58,597 bases of DNA, from positions 1-58,597 of the forward strand of contig NZ_JAIVLH010000028.1 in assembly GCF_020524345.1 (NCBI RefSeq), in the 5' to 3' direction. Shown piece by piece: positions 31,411 through 39,472 of this stretch. Each line of letters begins with the position of its first letter. Position 1 is the stretch's first letter. The notes beneath the pieces were generated by a model. The model saw nothing but the letters and a program-made list of their open reading frames with translations, was not told where the DNA came from and searched no databases. The translations under genes and the position numbers were made by a program. Source of the stretch: Metabacillus niabensis (lineage in GTDB: Bacteria; Bacillota; Bacilli; Bacillales; Bacillaceae).

Positions 31411-31424
31411 TGAAAACGTTTACA
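31411..31424 (+). promoter_or_regulatory. cre site upstream of tctC
   Basis: TGAAAACGTTTACA fits the CcpA cre consensus TGWAANCGNTNWCA at every fixed position. It lies 89 nt before the tctC start, where bound CcpA would repress transporter expression when glucose or another preferred sugar is present. Confidence 0.85.
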
Positions 31425-31512
31425 TTAAAAAGCTTGATAGATAAGATATTTATAGGTAAAGCACACATGGGTATGCGTAGCAAAAATCGTTCAAAAGAGG
31501 GTGTTAGTTCAT

Positions 31513-32484
31513 ATGAAAAAAGTAGGGATTTTACTTTTAATGGTGGCAATTTTAACGGCATGTTCAAATTCAGCATCAGGGAACAAGGAATTTCCAAATA
31601 AGAATATTGAAATCGTTGCTCCTGCATCACCAGGTGGTGGATGGGATTTAACAGCCAGGTCGATTCAACAAGGTTTAAAGGATAATAATCTCGTAGACAG
31701 CAATATTAATGTAATGAATAAACCTGGTGGCGGGGGAGAAGTAGGTTGGAAATACTTAGAGTCTAAGGATGCTCACTACTTAGCTGTTAATTCAAGCTTA
31801 CTTCTTACGAACAACTTATTAGGTCAAAGTCAGTTAACACATAAGCAATTTACACCAATTGCAACACTTGCTACTGAATGGATTTCGATTGCAGTTCCAG
31901 CTGATTCTGAATTTAAATCAGCTGATGAAGTAATGAAAAAATTAAAAGAAGATCCTAAGTCATTAAAAATTGGAGTAGGCCCTGCGCTAGGGAATAACGA
32001 CCATTTATCATTTGTTCAAGCTTTTAGTGAATACGGTGGCGATCCATCTCAACTTGACTTTCTTGTCTATGAAGGTGGAGGAGACGTTGTTACAGCATTA
32101 CTGGGAAATCACGTAGATGTTATAACAACTGCATTATCTGAAGTAAAAGACCAACATATAGCTGGGAAGCTTAAAATTCTAGCTGTTTCATCTGAGGAAA
32201 GAGTAGAAGACCTTGATGATGTTCCAACTTGGCAAGAACAAGGAGTTGATATGGTATTCCCACACTGGAGAGGAATCATGGGACCTCCTGATATGACAGA
32301 GGAAGAAATGGCTTACTGGGATGAAAAAATTGGTGAATTAGTAAAAACTGAAGAATGGCAAAAAGTTCTTAAAAATAATGATTGGGACGATTTTTATAAA
32401 AACAGTTCAGAAACAAAAAGTTTCTTAGAAGAACAAGAGAAAACTTATACAGAGTTAGTTAATAATTCTGGACTCGTTAAATAA
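31513..32484 (+). CDS. tctC: tripartite tricarboxylate transporter, substrate-binding lipoprotein TctC
   Basis: Extracytoplasmic binding protein of the TTT (Bug) family, 323 residues. Lipoprotein signal with lipobox LTAC (Cys17), then mature domain with FPNKNIEIVAPASPGGGWDLTAR, the substrate-contacting segment; NKPGGGGEVGW and GVDMVFPHWRGIMGPPDM are family hallmarks. GAGGGTG is about ten bases before ATG 31513; GTG 31501 is in frame but lacks a site. Expected ligand is citrate or a related tricarboxylate. First gene of tctCBA, downstream of the cre site and the two-component genes. Confidence 0.93.
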   Translation: MKKVGILLLMVAILTACSNSASGNKEFPNKNIEIVAPASPGGGWDLTARSIQQGLKDNNLVDSNINVMNKPGGGGEVGWKYLESKDAHYLAVNSSLLLTNNLLGQSQLTHKQFTPIATLATEWISIAVPADSEFKSADEVMKKLKEDPKSLKIGVGPALGNNDHLSFVQAFSEYGGDPSQLDFLVYEGGGDVVTALLGNHVDVITTALSEVKDQHIAGKLKILAVSSEERVEDLDDVPTWQEQGVDMVFPHWRGIMGPPDMTEEEMAYWDEKIGELVKTEEWQKVLKNNDWDDFYKNSSETKSFLEEQEKTYTELVNNSGLVK

Positions 32485-32493
32485 AGAATGAAA

Positions 32494-32539
32494 GATGAAA
32501 AGTTAACCTTCCCCTAAAAGGGAAGGTTAGCTTTTCATC
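32494..32539 (+). other. long hairpin between tctC and tctB
   Basis: Twenty-base-pair stem (arms 32494-32513 and 32520-32539, one G-U pair) with a 6-nt loop and only a short T stretch. Such intergenic stems after a binding-protein gene usually protect the upstream mRNA or reduce read-through, giving excess binding protein over permease. Confidence 0.8.
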
Positions 32540-32576
32540 AGAAATAGATAAAAAATATGGAAAGGAGAAAAATCTA

Positions 32577-33026
32577 ATGAAAATCATTAAAATGGGGATG
32601 CCAATATTTTTAATCTTATTAAGCTTTCTTTTTTTAATTGGGTCTTTCAATCTACCAAAAGCGAATTTGGGAAATCCAAATGGCCCGCTTTATTTTCCGA
32701 TCGGATTAAGTTGTTTATTATTGATTTTTAGTATTTTGTATTTATTTCAGGAGCTCAAAATATTAAATAAAGAAAATAAAAAAATAACACTTATGCTTGC
32801 TGGGCGAACTCCTAAACTTATTGGACTTACTGTTTTGTTAGGGGTAGGGTATGCGTTCATTTTTGAGATGATCGGCTTTTTATTCTCAACTGTTTTATTT
32901 TTAGGGGCATTATTATTTGTTGTGAATGGTAAGCAAAAGTGGAAAGTTAATGTTATTGTAACGGTTTGTTTCTCATTTTTATCCTGGTATGCATTTAGTG
33001 TGTTACTGGGTGTTAGTTTACCTTAG
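32577..33026 (+). CDS. tctB: tripartite tricarboxylate transporter small membrane subunit TctB
   Basis: Small four-helix membrane subunit of the TTT transporter, 149 residues: helices at about 8-26, 40-60, 80-105 and 112-145. TctB proteins are poorly conserved and recognised by size, topology and position between tctC and tctA, as here. The short PKANLGNPNGPLYFPIGL loop between helices 1 and 2 is typical of the family. AAGGAG precedes the ATG. It ends 12 nt before tctA. Confidence 0.88.
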   Translation: MKIIKMGMPIFLILLSFLFLIGSFNLPKANLGNPNGPLYFPIGLSCLLLIFSILYLFQELKILNKENKKITLMLAGRTPKLIGLTVLLGVGYAFIFEMIGFLFSTVLFLGALLFVVNGKQKWKVNVIVTVCFSFLSWYAFSVLLGVSLP

Positions 33027-33038
33027 GAGGTGACCTGA

Positions 33039-34547
33039 ATGGACATGAATAATTTTCTCGAAGGATTAATGACATCCTTAGAACCGATGAATATAGTATG
33101 GGTTGTTATTGGTGGATTTTTAGGAACGATTGTAGGGATGTTGCCAGGACTTGGACCAGCCACAGCTGTTGCTGTATTAATACCTATTACATTTGGAATG
33201 GAGCCCATTAGTGCGATTATTTTAATGGCAGCAATTTACTATGGTGCCATGTATGGTGGATCGAGAAGTTCAATTTTATTAAATACACCTGGCGATGGAT
33301 CAGCTATTGCCGCAACCTTTGATGGATATCCTATGGCTCAAAAGGGTCAAGCTGGTGAAGCAATGGCCATTTCAGCAGTAGCCTCCTTTATTGGTGGAAT
33401 TATGGCTGTAATAGGATTTGTTTTCCTTGCCGAGCCACTTGCAAGCTTTGCCTTGAAATTTGGACCAGCAGAATATTTCCTTTTAATGCTTCTTACACTT
33501 TCTGCAATTGTATCACTCTCAATTGGCAAAATGATAAAAGGATTCTTGGCCATGTCACTAGGGCTCTTATTGAGTACAGTTGGAATTGATACACAAACAG
33601 GTGTTTACCGATTTACAATGGGAATCCCACATTTCAGTGAAGGAATTGATTTCTTAATTGTGATTATTGGGGTTTATGCCATTGGTGAAGTATTGTACAA
33701 TTTCCTCACAATTGATCACCTTAAGAAGGAAAAGAAAAAGGTAGGGAAAATTTGGTTTAGCAAAGAGCAATGGAGACGTTCAAAATGGCCAATTTTAAGA
33801 TCTGGTCCACTTGGATTTATAATTGGAGTACTTCCTGGAGCGGGTGGATCAATTGCTTCGATGATTAGTTATTCTACAGAGAAACAAATGTCTAAAAAGT
33901 CTGATGAATTTGGTAAAGGTGCTGTAGAAGGGCTTGCTGCACCGGAATCAGCTAATAATGCAGCATCTGTAGGGGCAATGATCCCGTTATTAACAATGGG
34001 TATTCCGGGATCAGGTACAACAGCTGTCATGCTTGGAGCACTTATTATGCTGGGAATTAAACCGGGGCCGCTTTTATTTGAAAACGACCCAACAACTGTT
34101 TGGTCTTTAATCAATAGTATGTTTATTGGAAATATTGCCTTAGTAATTATTAATATATTACTAGTTGGTGTCCTTGTGAAAATACTTGATACACCAGCAA
34201 AAGTACTTTATCCAATCATTGTGTTACTAGCTTTCATTGGGACATATACACTAAGTTATAGTGCTATCGACTTCTTCTTATTATTAGTTTTCGGATTATT
34301 CGGACTTATGCTTAAAGTACTTGATTTTCCGATCGCACCTCTTGTTTTGGCCTTAATTGTTGGAGCGGACATGGAACAAAATTTTCGAAAGGCAGTGCTA
34401 TCATCTAATGGAAGTATGGATATTTTTTTCGCATCACCGATTTCTATAACCCTTATCTTCTTAACGATCTTATCAATTAGCTATCCATCAATTGTAAAAT
34501 TCTTTCAAATACGTAAAGCGAGAAAAGATATAAATATTAATATGTAA
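33039..34547 (+). CDS. tctA: tripartite tricarboxylate transporter large permease TctA
   Basis: Large permease subunit of the TTT transporter, 502 residues with about twelve membrane helices. Two conserved glycine/proline-rich motifs typical of TctA are present: GGFLGTIVGMLPGLGPATAV near 25 and FIIGVLPGAGGSIASMISY near 255, plus GIPGSGTTAVMLGALIMLGIKPGP near 325. Uptake is driven by a cation gradient with TctC delivering the substrate. AGGAGG precedes the ATG. Regulation is inferred through the upstream two-component system and cre. Confidence 0.94.
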   Translation: MDMNNFLEGLMTSLEPMNIVWVVIGGFLGTIVGMLPGLGPATAVAVLIPITFGMEPISAIILMAAIYYGAMYGGSRSSILLNTPGDGSAIAATFDGYPMAQKGQAGEAMAISAVASFIGGIMAVIGFVFLAEPLASFALKFGPAEYFLLMLLTLSAIVSLSIGKMIKGFLAMSLGLLLSTVGIDTQTGVYRFTMGIPHFSEGIDFLIVIIGVYAIGEVLYNFLTIDHLKKEKKKVGKIWFSKEQWRRSKWPILRSGPLGFIIGVLPGAGGSIASMISYSTEKQMSKKSDEFGKGAVEGLAAPESANNAASVGAMIPLLTMGIPGSGTTAVMLGALIMLGIKPGPLLFENDPTTVWSLINSMFIGNIALVIINILLVGVLVKILDTPAKVLYPIIVLLAFIGTYTLSYSAIDFFLLLVFGLFGLMLKVLDFPIAPLVLALIVGADMEQNFRKAVLSSNGSMDIFFASPISITLIFLTILSISYPSIVKFFQIRKARKDININM

Positions 34548-34554
34548 GAAAAAT

Positions 34555-34598
34555 CCAGTGATATTCTGTTTAACAGCAGAATACGCTGGCTTTTTTTT
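34555..34598 (+). terminator. tct operon terminator
   Basis: Stem CCAGTGATATTCTG/CAGAATACGCTGG followed by T8, directly after tctA. Confidence 0.85.
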
Positions 34599-34796
34599 AA
34601 TCAAATGATGCTTGGCATAGTAGTTAATTTCAAATGTGAAGTAACCTTTATGTAGAAGTCAACGACTTTCCCTATTAAGCTTAAGAATGACAATAATCAA
34701 AAAAATCACTAAAAAAGACTGATTCATAAGCTGTATATTTTGAATAGGAGGAAAATATTGCTAAAATAAATTTATCTTGAGTATGGAGGAAAAGTA

Positions 34797-35378
34797 ATGG
34801 CAAATGTCTCAACTACACGTAAACCTAATTTCGAAGTATCCCCTCAATTTATTAATCGTTGGTCACCGAGATCCTTTTTGGAAAAGGAAATACCGGAGAA
34901 TGTACTTTTCAGCCTTTTTGAGGCAGCGCGTTGGGCTCCATCAGCTTCTAATAATCAGCCTTGGAGATTTATTATAGCTCGTACAAAGGAAGATCTTGAA
35001 AAATTCCATTCTTTTATTATGCCTGGAAACCTTGTATGGTGTGAAAAAGCACCTGTATTAGCTGTCATTGCATCACAAAAATCTACTGAACGCGGCCCTA
35101 ATGCTTGGCATGCCTTTGATGCAGGAACGGCTTGGGGACATTTGGCTTTAGAAGCACATGCAAAAGGTCTAGTAACCCATGCAATGGGAGGATTTGAAAA
35201 AGAGAAAGCTCGTGAAGTTTTAAATGTGCGGGATGATATTGAAATTCATGCGGTAATAGCGATTGGATATCAAGGTGAAAAAGAAATACTGCCAGAGAAT
35301 CTACAGGAGCGTGAACAACCAAGTGATCGCCGTCCGTTGAAAGAATTGCTTTTTGAAGGGACATTTGACAATATATAA
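34797..35378 (+). CDS. nitroreductase-family protein
   Basis: FMN-dependent NAD(P)H oxidoreductase of the nitroreductase superfamily, 193 residues. N-terminal RWSPRSFLEKEIP with the Arg-Ser-FMN contacts, EAARWAPSASNNQPWRF near 40-58 (FMN binding), AWGHLALEAHAKGLVTHAMGGF in the middle and IGYQGE near 155, all family features. It probably reduces quinones or nitro compounds in the cytosol. GGAGGA precedes the ATG. It stands alone; a bidirectional terminator separates it from the converging DUF4317 gene. The 249 nt upstream hold no other gene. Confidence 0.92.
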   Translation: MANVSTTRKPNFEVSPQFINRWSPRSFLEKEIPENVLFSLFEAARWAPSASNNQPWRFIIARTKEDLEKFHSFIMPGNLVWCEKAPVLAVIASQKSTERGPNAWHAFDAGTAWGHLALEAHAKGLVTHAMGGFEKEKAREVLNVRDDIEIHAVIAIGYQGEKEILPENLQEREQPSDRRPLKELLFEGTFDNI

Positions 35379-35386
35379 AACAAAAG

Positions 35387-35415
35387 TGAAACCTACTAAG
35401 TAAGTAGGTTTCACT
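35387..35415. terminator. bidirectional terminator
   Basis: Perfect 12-bp stem GTGAAACCTACT/AGTAGGTTTCAC with a 5-nt loop between converging genes. T stretches are short, A4 on the left and T-rich right flank. Confidence 0.75.
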
Positions 35416-35420
35416 CATTT

Positions 35421-36605
35421 CTATTCTTCCTCAGGTTTCACACCAAAAGCCTCAGGAATCATCGTAAATCCTTCAATTACAGTATCTTCTTCCACTTCAA
35501 TCATTAGGTAACGTTTGCCGCTTAATTGAACTTGTTTTACGTACCTTAAATCTTGCGGGCTAATCGAAATGTTTGCTATTTTTGTATTGATTTTAATTGA
35601 TTTTGAAGTGAACTTCGGCAAAACACTGTTTGCTTTTATCTCATATTTATCATCATCAATTATTTTTTTGAAGGAAGTTTCGACCTTTTCTGTATTTACA
35701 TCTTCAAGTCCGCTCATCTTTAGAACACGTGCTACGTCAATTGAATCTAATTTCGGTTGTTCTTCCTCTTCATTTTCTACGATCATCCGGTTTATTTCTT
35801 CATATACATTGGAGAGAGTGGAGGTATTCAATTGATCTCCTGTAACATCCTTAATAATTTCCTCAAAAACGATTTTATCATCTTTTGCGGTCATCGTTTC
35901 CTCGCCGTTTAATACCTCTTCAATGAATTGGTGATCAGGTTCATGTACCCTGCCTGATGAATATAAGATGTGATTAACATCTGCTGCATGATCAGTAAAA
36001 CAAGGAAACAGAAATCCGCCCATAGGTGCATTAAGGTTAATGATTGGATCAACAACAAAGTTGTACTTAAACTCTCTTTCAACATAGTCAAAAAGCAGTT
36101 CTTTTTTGGGCTCTTGCGTATTATTGATGCTGCATAAAATAAAGGGATGAGAGTAAACAGTATCTCGTTCACTTTCCTCTGCTTCATCATTTCGACGTTT
36201 CGTTGGTTTTAAATATTCTCCACGAATGAATGTAACAACAATGTCCATCTCATATTGTCGGGTAAGGAGCATTTTTCCTACGATTTGAAGCATTTGTTCC
36301 TTCCAGCCTTCCACATCTGTACTGAGTAATCCTTGATGTAAAATAAGCTGACTACTATTGGCGGCATCTCGTTGGAACTTTAATTCAAAGAGCTTTTCAT
36401 CCAGATTGCCGGCAAGTAACTTTTTAAAGTTACTCATAAATAGCTCTTTTTGATCATCATCAAGCATTTCAAATGGTTGGCTTTGATGGTGATAAATATC
36501 ACTTGTTTCCTTCATAATATACACATTAAAAATGTCAGAGATTTTGAGTAAATCATTATTTATTTTAAATTGTTTTCGAATATTTGCTACATCTTTTTTA
36601 TTCAT
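35421..36605 (-). CDS. DUF4317 family protein
   Basis: A 394-residue soluble protein that starts MNKKDVANIRKQFK and continues with the features remembered for DUF4317 proteins of Firmicutes. No signal peptide or membrane helix; a C-terminal domain from about 320 rich in beta strands (KINTKIANISISPQDLRYVKQV). Function unknown. AGGAGTG lies upstream of the start. It converges with the nitroreductase and is divergent from the YlbC-like gene; no partner gene is visible. The 276 nt upstream hold nothing recognised beyond the two promoters that must be there. Confidence 0.7.
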   Translation of the reverse strand: MNKKDVANIRKQFKINNDLLKISDIFNVYIMKETSDIYHHQSQPFEMLDDDQKELFMSNFKKLLAGNLDEKLFELKFQRDAANSSQLILHQGLLSTDVEGWKEQMLQIVGKMLLTRQYEMDIVVTFIRGEYLKPTKRRNDEAEESERDTVYSHPFILCSINNTQEPKKELLFDYVEREFKYNFVVDPIINLNAPMGGFLFPCFTDHAADVNHILYSSGRVHEPDHQFIEEVLNGEETMTAKDDKIVFEEIIKDVTGDQLNTSTLSNVYEEINRMIVENEEEEQPKLDSIDVARVLKMSGLEDVNTEKVETSFKKIIDDDKYEIKANSVLPKFTSKSIKINTKIANISISPQDLRYVKQVQLSGKRYLMIEVEEDTVIEGFTMIPEAFGVKPEEE

Positions 36606-36908
36606 GATTTGTTACACTCCTAAGCCACTCTACTTTTAGTCATTCCTTTATTTTAACATACTTGTTTTCTGGATAATAAGTATCGATAGTGTGTATAAAC
36701 AGCCTAATTCTTTCACCAAATTTTCATAATCGGGCGTTATAATCAGCTTTAATTAGGTCAAAGTTTATAAAGAAGCTGTTTTTACTTTTCTATTAGATAG
36801 GATAAGAATTCGCATAAAGACTTGTCGATAAGCCGAATTTTTCTATCTTTGAACCTAAATTTTTGCTAAAATCATGACTAAATGAAATACGGGACAGGAG
36901 TGTCGTTA

Positions 36909-38039
36909 TTGCCGAGAGTACAAAATATTGTTGCTTTGCTTTTGGTTGCAGGCGGTTTTTGGTATTTTTATGGAGAGACCTTTCATCAGGACGGGTTTCA
37001 AGGTGTTGTTGAAGAAGTTCGTACAGATATTACAGAGATAAAGGAAAATCCTGAAGTAATCTCTGCGATAAACAAAGTGAGTAATGACATTCAGCAATTA
37101 TTTCAGAAATTCATTCAAAATTTACCGGAAAAGGAAGAAGAAAATCAACAAGTAGTAGAGCCTCCGAAGCTTGAAGCTCCTTCTGAACAGTCATTTTCGG
37201 TTTATAATATAGAAATTGGTGACACTCGGGAACAGGTCGAACAGCAAGTGGGGACAGCAAAACGATCGTCTTTAAATGAGTATGGAGTGGAGTGGGTTGC
37301 GTATCACGAGAATTACCAAAACTTTGTTATGGTCGCTTATGATGGTCAAGAACGGGTTGCTGGCCTTTATACAAACCAGGATCTATTAACAACAACAATG
37401 GGAATTTCCTTCGCAAGTTCAAGGGAAGCGGTTCTTGCGGAGATGGATGACCCACTTACAAGCATTCAAAAAGGATTTGTATCTTATCAAGTTCAAAATA
37501 ATGAGGAATATGATATATTTCGAATTGATCAGAATTATGTGACAGTCTTTTATGATAAGCATGAAAAAAATACTGTTACTGCTATTCAAATTGTCAGTGA
37601 GGAACTGGAAAATCAAAGAGAAAACTTCTTTGCTGTACCAAGTGAAGAGTTGAAAGAGGGGTTTGAGTACCAGTTGTTCGATTTAACAAATGCTGCCAGA
37701 GTGACTCATGGTTTATCTGTACTGAATTGGGAGGAACCAGTTCGGCAAACAGCTCGTGACCATAGCAAGGATATGGCGGATCATAACTACTTTAGCCATA
37801 CCAATCTTAACGGTCAATCTCCGTTTGATCGAATGACAGAAGACAATATTACGTATCGAATGGCTGGAGAGAATCTTGCTACAGGGCAAATCAGCAGTGT
37901 CTTTGCACATGAAGGATTGATGAATTCCCTCGGCCATCGAGAAAATATATTGCAATCAGATTTTGAAGGTCTTGGTGTGGGTGTCGCGTTTAGTAGTGAT
38001 TCACGGCCGTATTATACGGAGAATTTTTTAACGAAATGA
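36909..38039 (+). CDS. ylbC: YlbC-like CAP/SCP domain protein
   Basis: An exported or membrane-anchored protein of 376 residues: N-terminal hydrophobic segment (IVALLLVAGGFWYFYG), a CAP-associated N-domain (about 95-240; IEIGDTREQVEQQVG) and a C-terminal CAP/SCP domain (about 250-376) with HSKDMADHNYFSHTN, RMAGENLATG and SLGHRENIL, the usual cavity His and Glu residues. Function of bacterial CAP proteins is mostly unknown. Start is taken as TTG 36909, eight bases after GGACAGGAG; ATG 36882 is in frame but has no ribosome binding site. The layout agrees with B. subtilis YlbC. Confidence 0.85.
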   Translation: MPRVQNIVALLLVAGGFWYFYGETFHQDGFQGVVEEVRTDITEIKENPEVISAINKVSNDIQQLFQKFIQNLPEKEEENQQVVEPPKLEAPSEQSFSVYNIEIGDTREQVEQQVGTAKRSSLNEYGVEWVAYHENYQNFVMVAYDGQERVAGLYTNQDLLTTTMGISFASSREAVLAEMDDPLTSIQKGFVSYQVQNNEEYDIFRIDQNYVTVFYDKHEKNTVTAIQIVSEELENQRENFFAVPSEELKEGFEYQLFDLTNAARVTHGLSVLNWEEPVRQTARDHSKDMADHNYFSHTNLNGQSPFDRMTEDNITYRMAGENLATGQISSVFAHEGLMNSLGHRENILQSDFEGLGVGVAFSSDSRPYYTENFLTK

Positions 38040-38144
38040 TATGTTTTCATGGTTTAAGAGTTTTGTAAGAACAACCATATATCATAGTAATAGACCCACT
38101 GTTTCTATAAGTTCTTGGGAAAACTAATTACTGGAGTGGTTGAA

Positions 38145-38246
38145 TTGAATCGTGATCTTGATAAAGAATGGTTGTACTTAATTTTAGAGGCAAAAAAATT
38201 GGGAATTAGCATAGAGGAAATTAGGTTGTTCTTAAGAAGCATATAA
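38145..38246 (+). CDS. SinI-like anti-repressor, 33 residues
   Basis: A 33-codon gene too short to be called routinely. Starts with TTG, five bases after GGAGTGG, and encodes DKEWLYLILEAKKLGISIEE followed by IRLFLRS. This is the helix pair of the Sin anti-repressor domain (compare SinI LDQEWVELMVEAKEANISPEE), which binds the C-terminal domain of SinR and blocks repression of biofilm matrix genes. It is followed at once by a terminator hairpin. No SinR-like protein with an HTH lies in the window, so the partner must be elsewhere. High confidence in the homology, moderate in function. Confidence 0.78.
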   Translation: MNRDLDKEWLYLILEAKKLGISIEEIRLFLRSI

Positions 38247-38255
38247 TAAATCCAC

Positions 38256-38291
38256 AAACAATGTAACTTCAAGTGAAATTACATTGTTTTT
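38256..38291 (+). terminator. terminator after the SinI-like gene
   Basis: Perfect stem AAACAATGTAA/TTACATTGTTT with a 12-nt loop, then T-rich. It also separates the SinI-like gene from the converging response regulator. Confidence 0.82.
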
Positions 38292-38307
38292 ATAGAAAGA
38301 AATGCCA

Positions 38308-39429
38308 CTAGCTAGTTATCACTGACTGATACAATTGTTTTAGGGACCGTTGTGGCATGATTCCTAAGTCCTCCAGAAGTAAATTCTCAAATTCTTGATA
38401 AAGTTTAATTGCCTCGGATCTGTATCCTTGGTGAATGAGAATTTGCATGCTTTTTCTAACATTGTTCTCCAAATAAGGATTTAACTTTAGCTGAAGTTGA
38501 AGGTAATAAAAAGCTTTATTTGGGTCTTTGTTTTCATAAAAGTTGATCACTTTATCAAAAAGATGCATGATCTTCTCATAATAATAAGTAGACTTATCAT
38601 GGGCCCATTCATAGTGATTCAATTCTAAATAATGCCCTGTGTATGTTTCAATTAACTCTTTAGCGATGTTCTGATTAGTATAATCAAGAACCTGGACACT
38701 CTCTATTGTTTTGTCAAAATGAATCGCATCACAATGAATGGTTTCCAACTTTAATGAATAACAATTATTTGAAAAAGAAATACAATTTGGGTATCCTGAT
38801 TTGTCTAACATTTTCCGCAAATATGATAAGCAGGTATGTAGGTGAATCTTTGATTTTTTATAATCTTGATCAGGCCATAGATTTTCAATAATAATATCCT
38901 TGTGGATATATTGGTTAAAATGAGTGAGAAGGAATGCAAATAGTTCTTTTACCTTTGCTGTTTTAAAATTAATTAGTTGTTGATTTTGATATACTTGTAG
39001 TTCATTAAAACAACTTATGATCAAAGGTTGTGTTTCTGAAATCCTTTTAGATCTATTTTGTCTACTGCCAACTACGCTAATTAGCCGATCAATCGTTTTT
39101 TCGAGACGTTTACTGGAAATGGGCTTTAATATGTAGTCAATAGAGTTTACCTCAAAAGCTTGGACAGCATACTCCGAGTGTGCTGTGACAAAAACAATAT
39201 GTATAGAGGATTGGATGGACAGAATGGCTTCTGCAATGTCCAATCCATTTGATTTCCCCATTTCAATATCTAAAAAAACAACATCAATTTTTTCCTCAAT
39301 GAGATCACGAAAGATTTGCTCTTGTGTAGAATAAGTTTTTATTACTTGAATGATTGGAAATGCCTGTAGTTTCTTATTTAATAAATGAATAGATAATTCT
39401 TCATCATCCATTATGACTGCACGAATCAT
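38308..39429 (-). CDS. SARP-like response regulator (REC, winged helix, BTAD)
   Basis: A 373-residue regulator with an N-terminal receiver (1-120; DDEE near 8, phospho-Asp in VVFLDIEMG near 54, Lys in LKPIS near 104), a winged-helix domain (about 140-225; FKTAKVKELFAFLL, HTCLSYLRKML) and a bacterial transcriptional activation domain of helical repeats (about 235-370). REC-wHTH-BTAD proteins occur in Firmicutes beside hybrid sensor kinases, as here. The kinase gene lies directly upstream (43 nt) on the same strand, so the two form an operon. A target is not visible. No ribosome binding site anomaly. Confidence 0.9.
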   Translation of the reverse strand: MIRAVIMDDEELSIHLLNKKLQAFPIIQVIKTYSTQEQIFRDLIEEKIDVVFLDIEMGKSNGLDIAEAILSIQSSIHIVFVTAHSEYAVQAFEVNSIDYILKPISSKRLEKTIDRLISVVGSRQNRSKRISETQPLIISCFNELQVYQNQQLINFKTAKVKELFAFLLTHFNQYIHKDIIIENLWPDQDYKKSKIHLHTCLSYLRKMLDKSGYPNCISFSNNCYSLKLETIHCDAIHFDKTIESVQVLDYTNQNIAKELIETYTGHYLELNHYEWAHDKSTYYYEKIMHLFDKVINFYENKDPNKAFYYLQLQLKLNPYLENNVRKSMQILIHQGYRSEAIKLYQEFENLLLEDLGIMPQRSLKQLYQSVITS

Positions 39430-39472
39430 AAAAAATCATTCCTTTTCACACATAATCTACCATTATACAATA

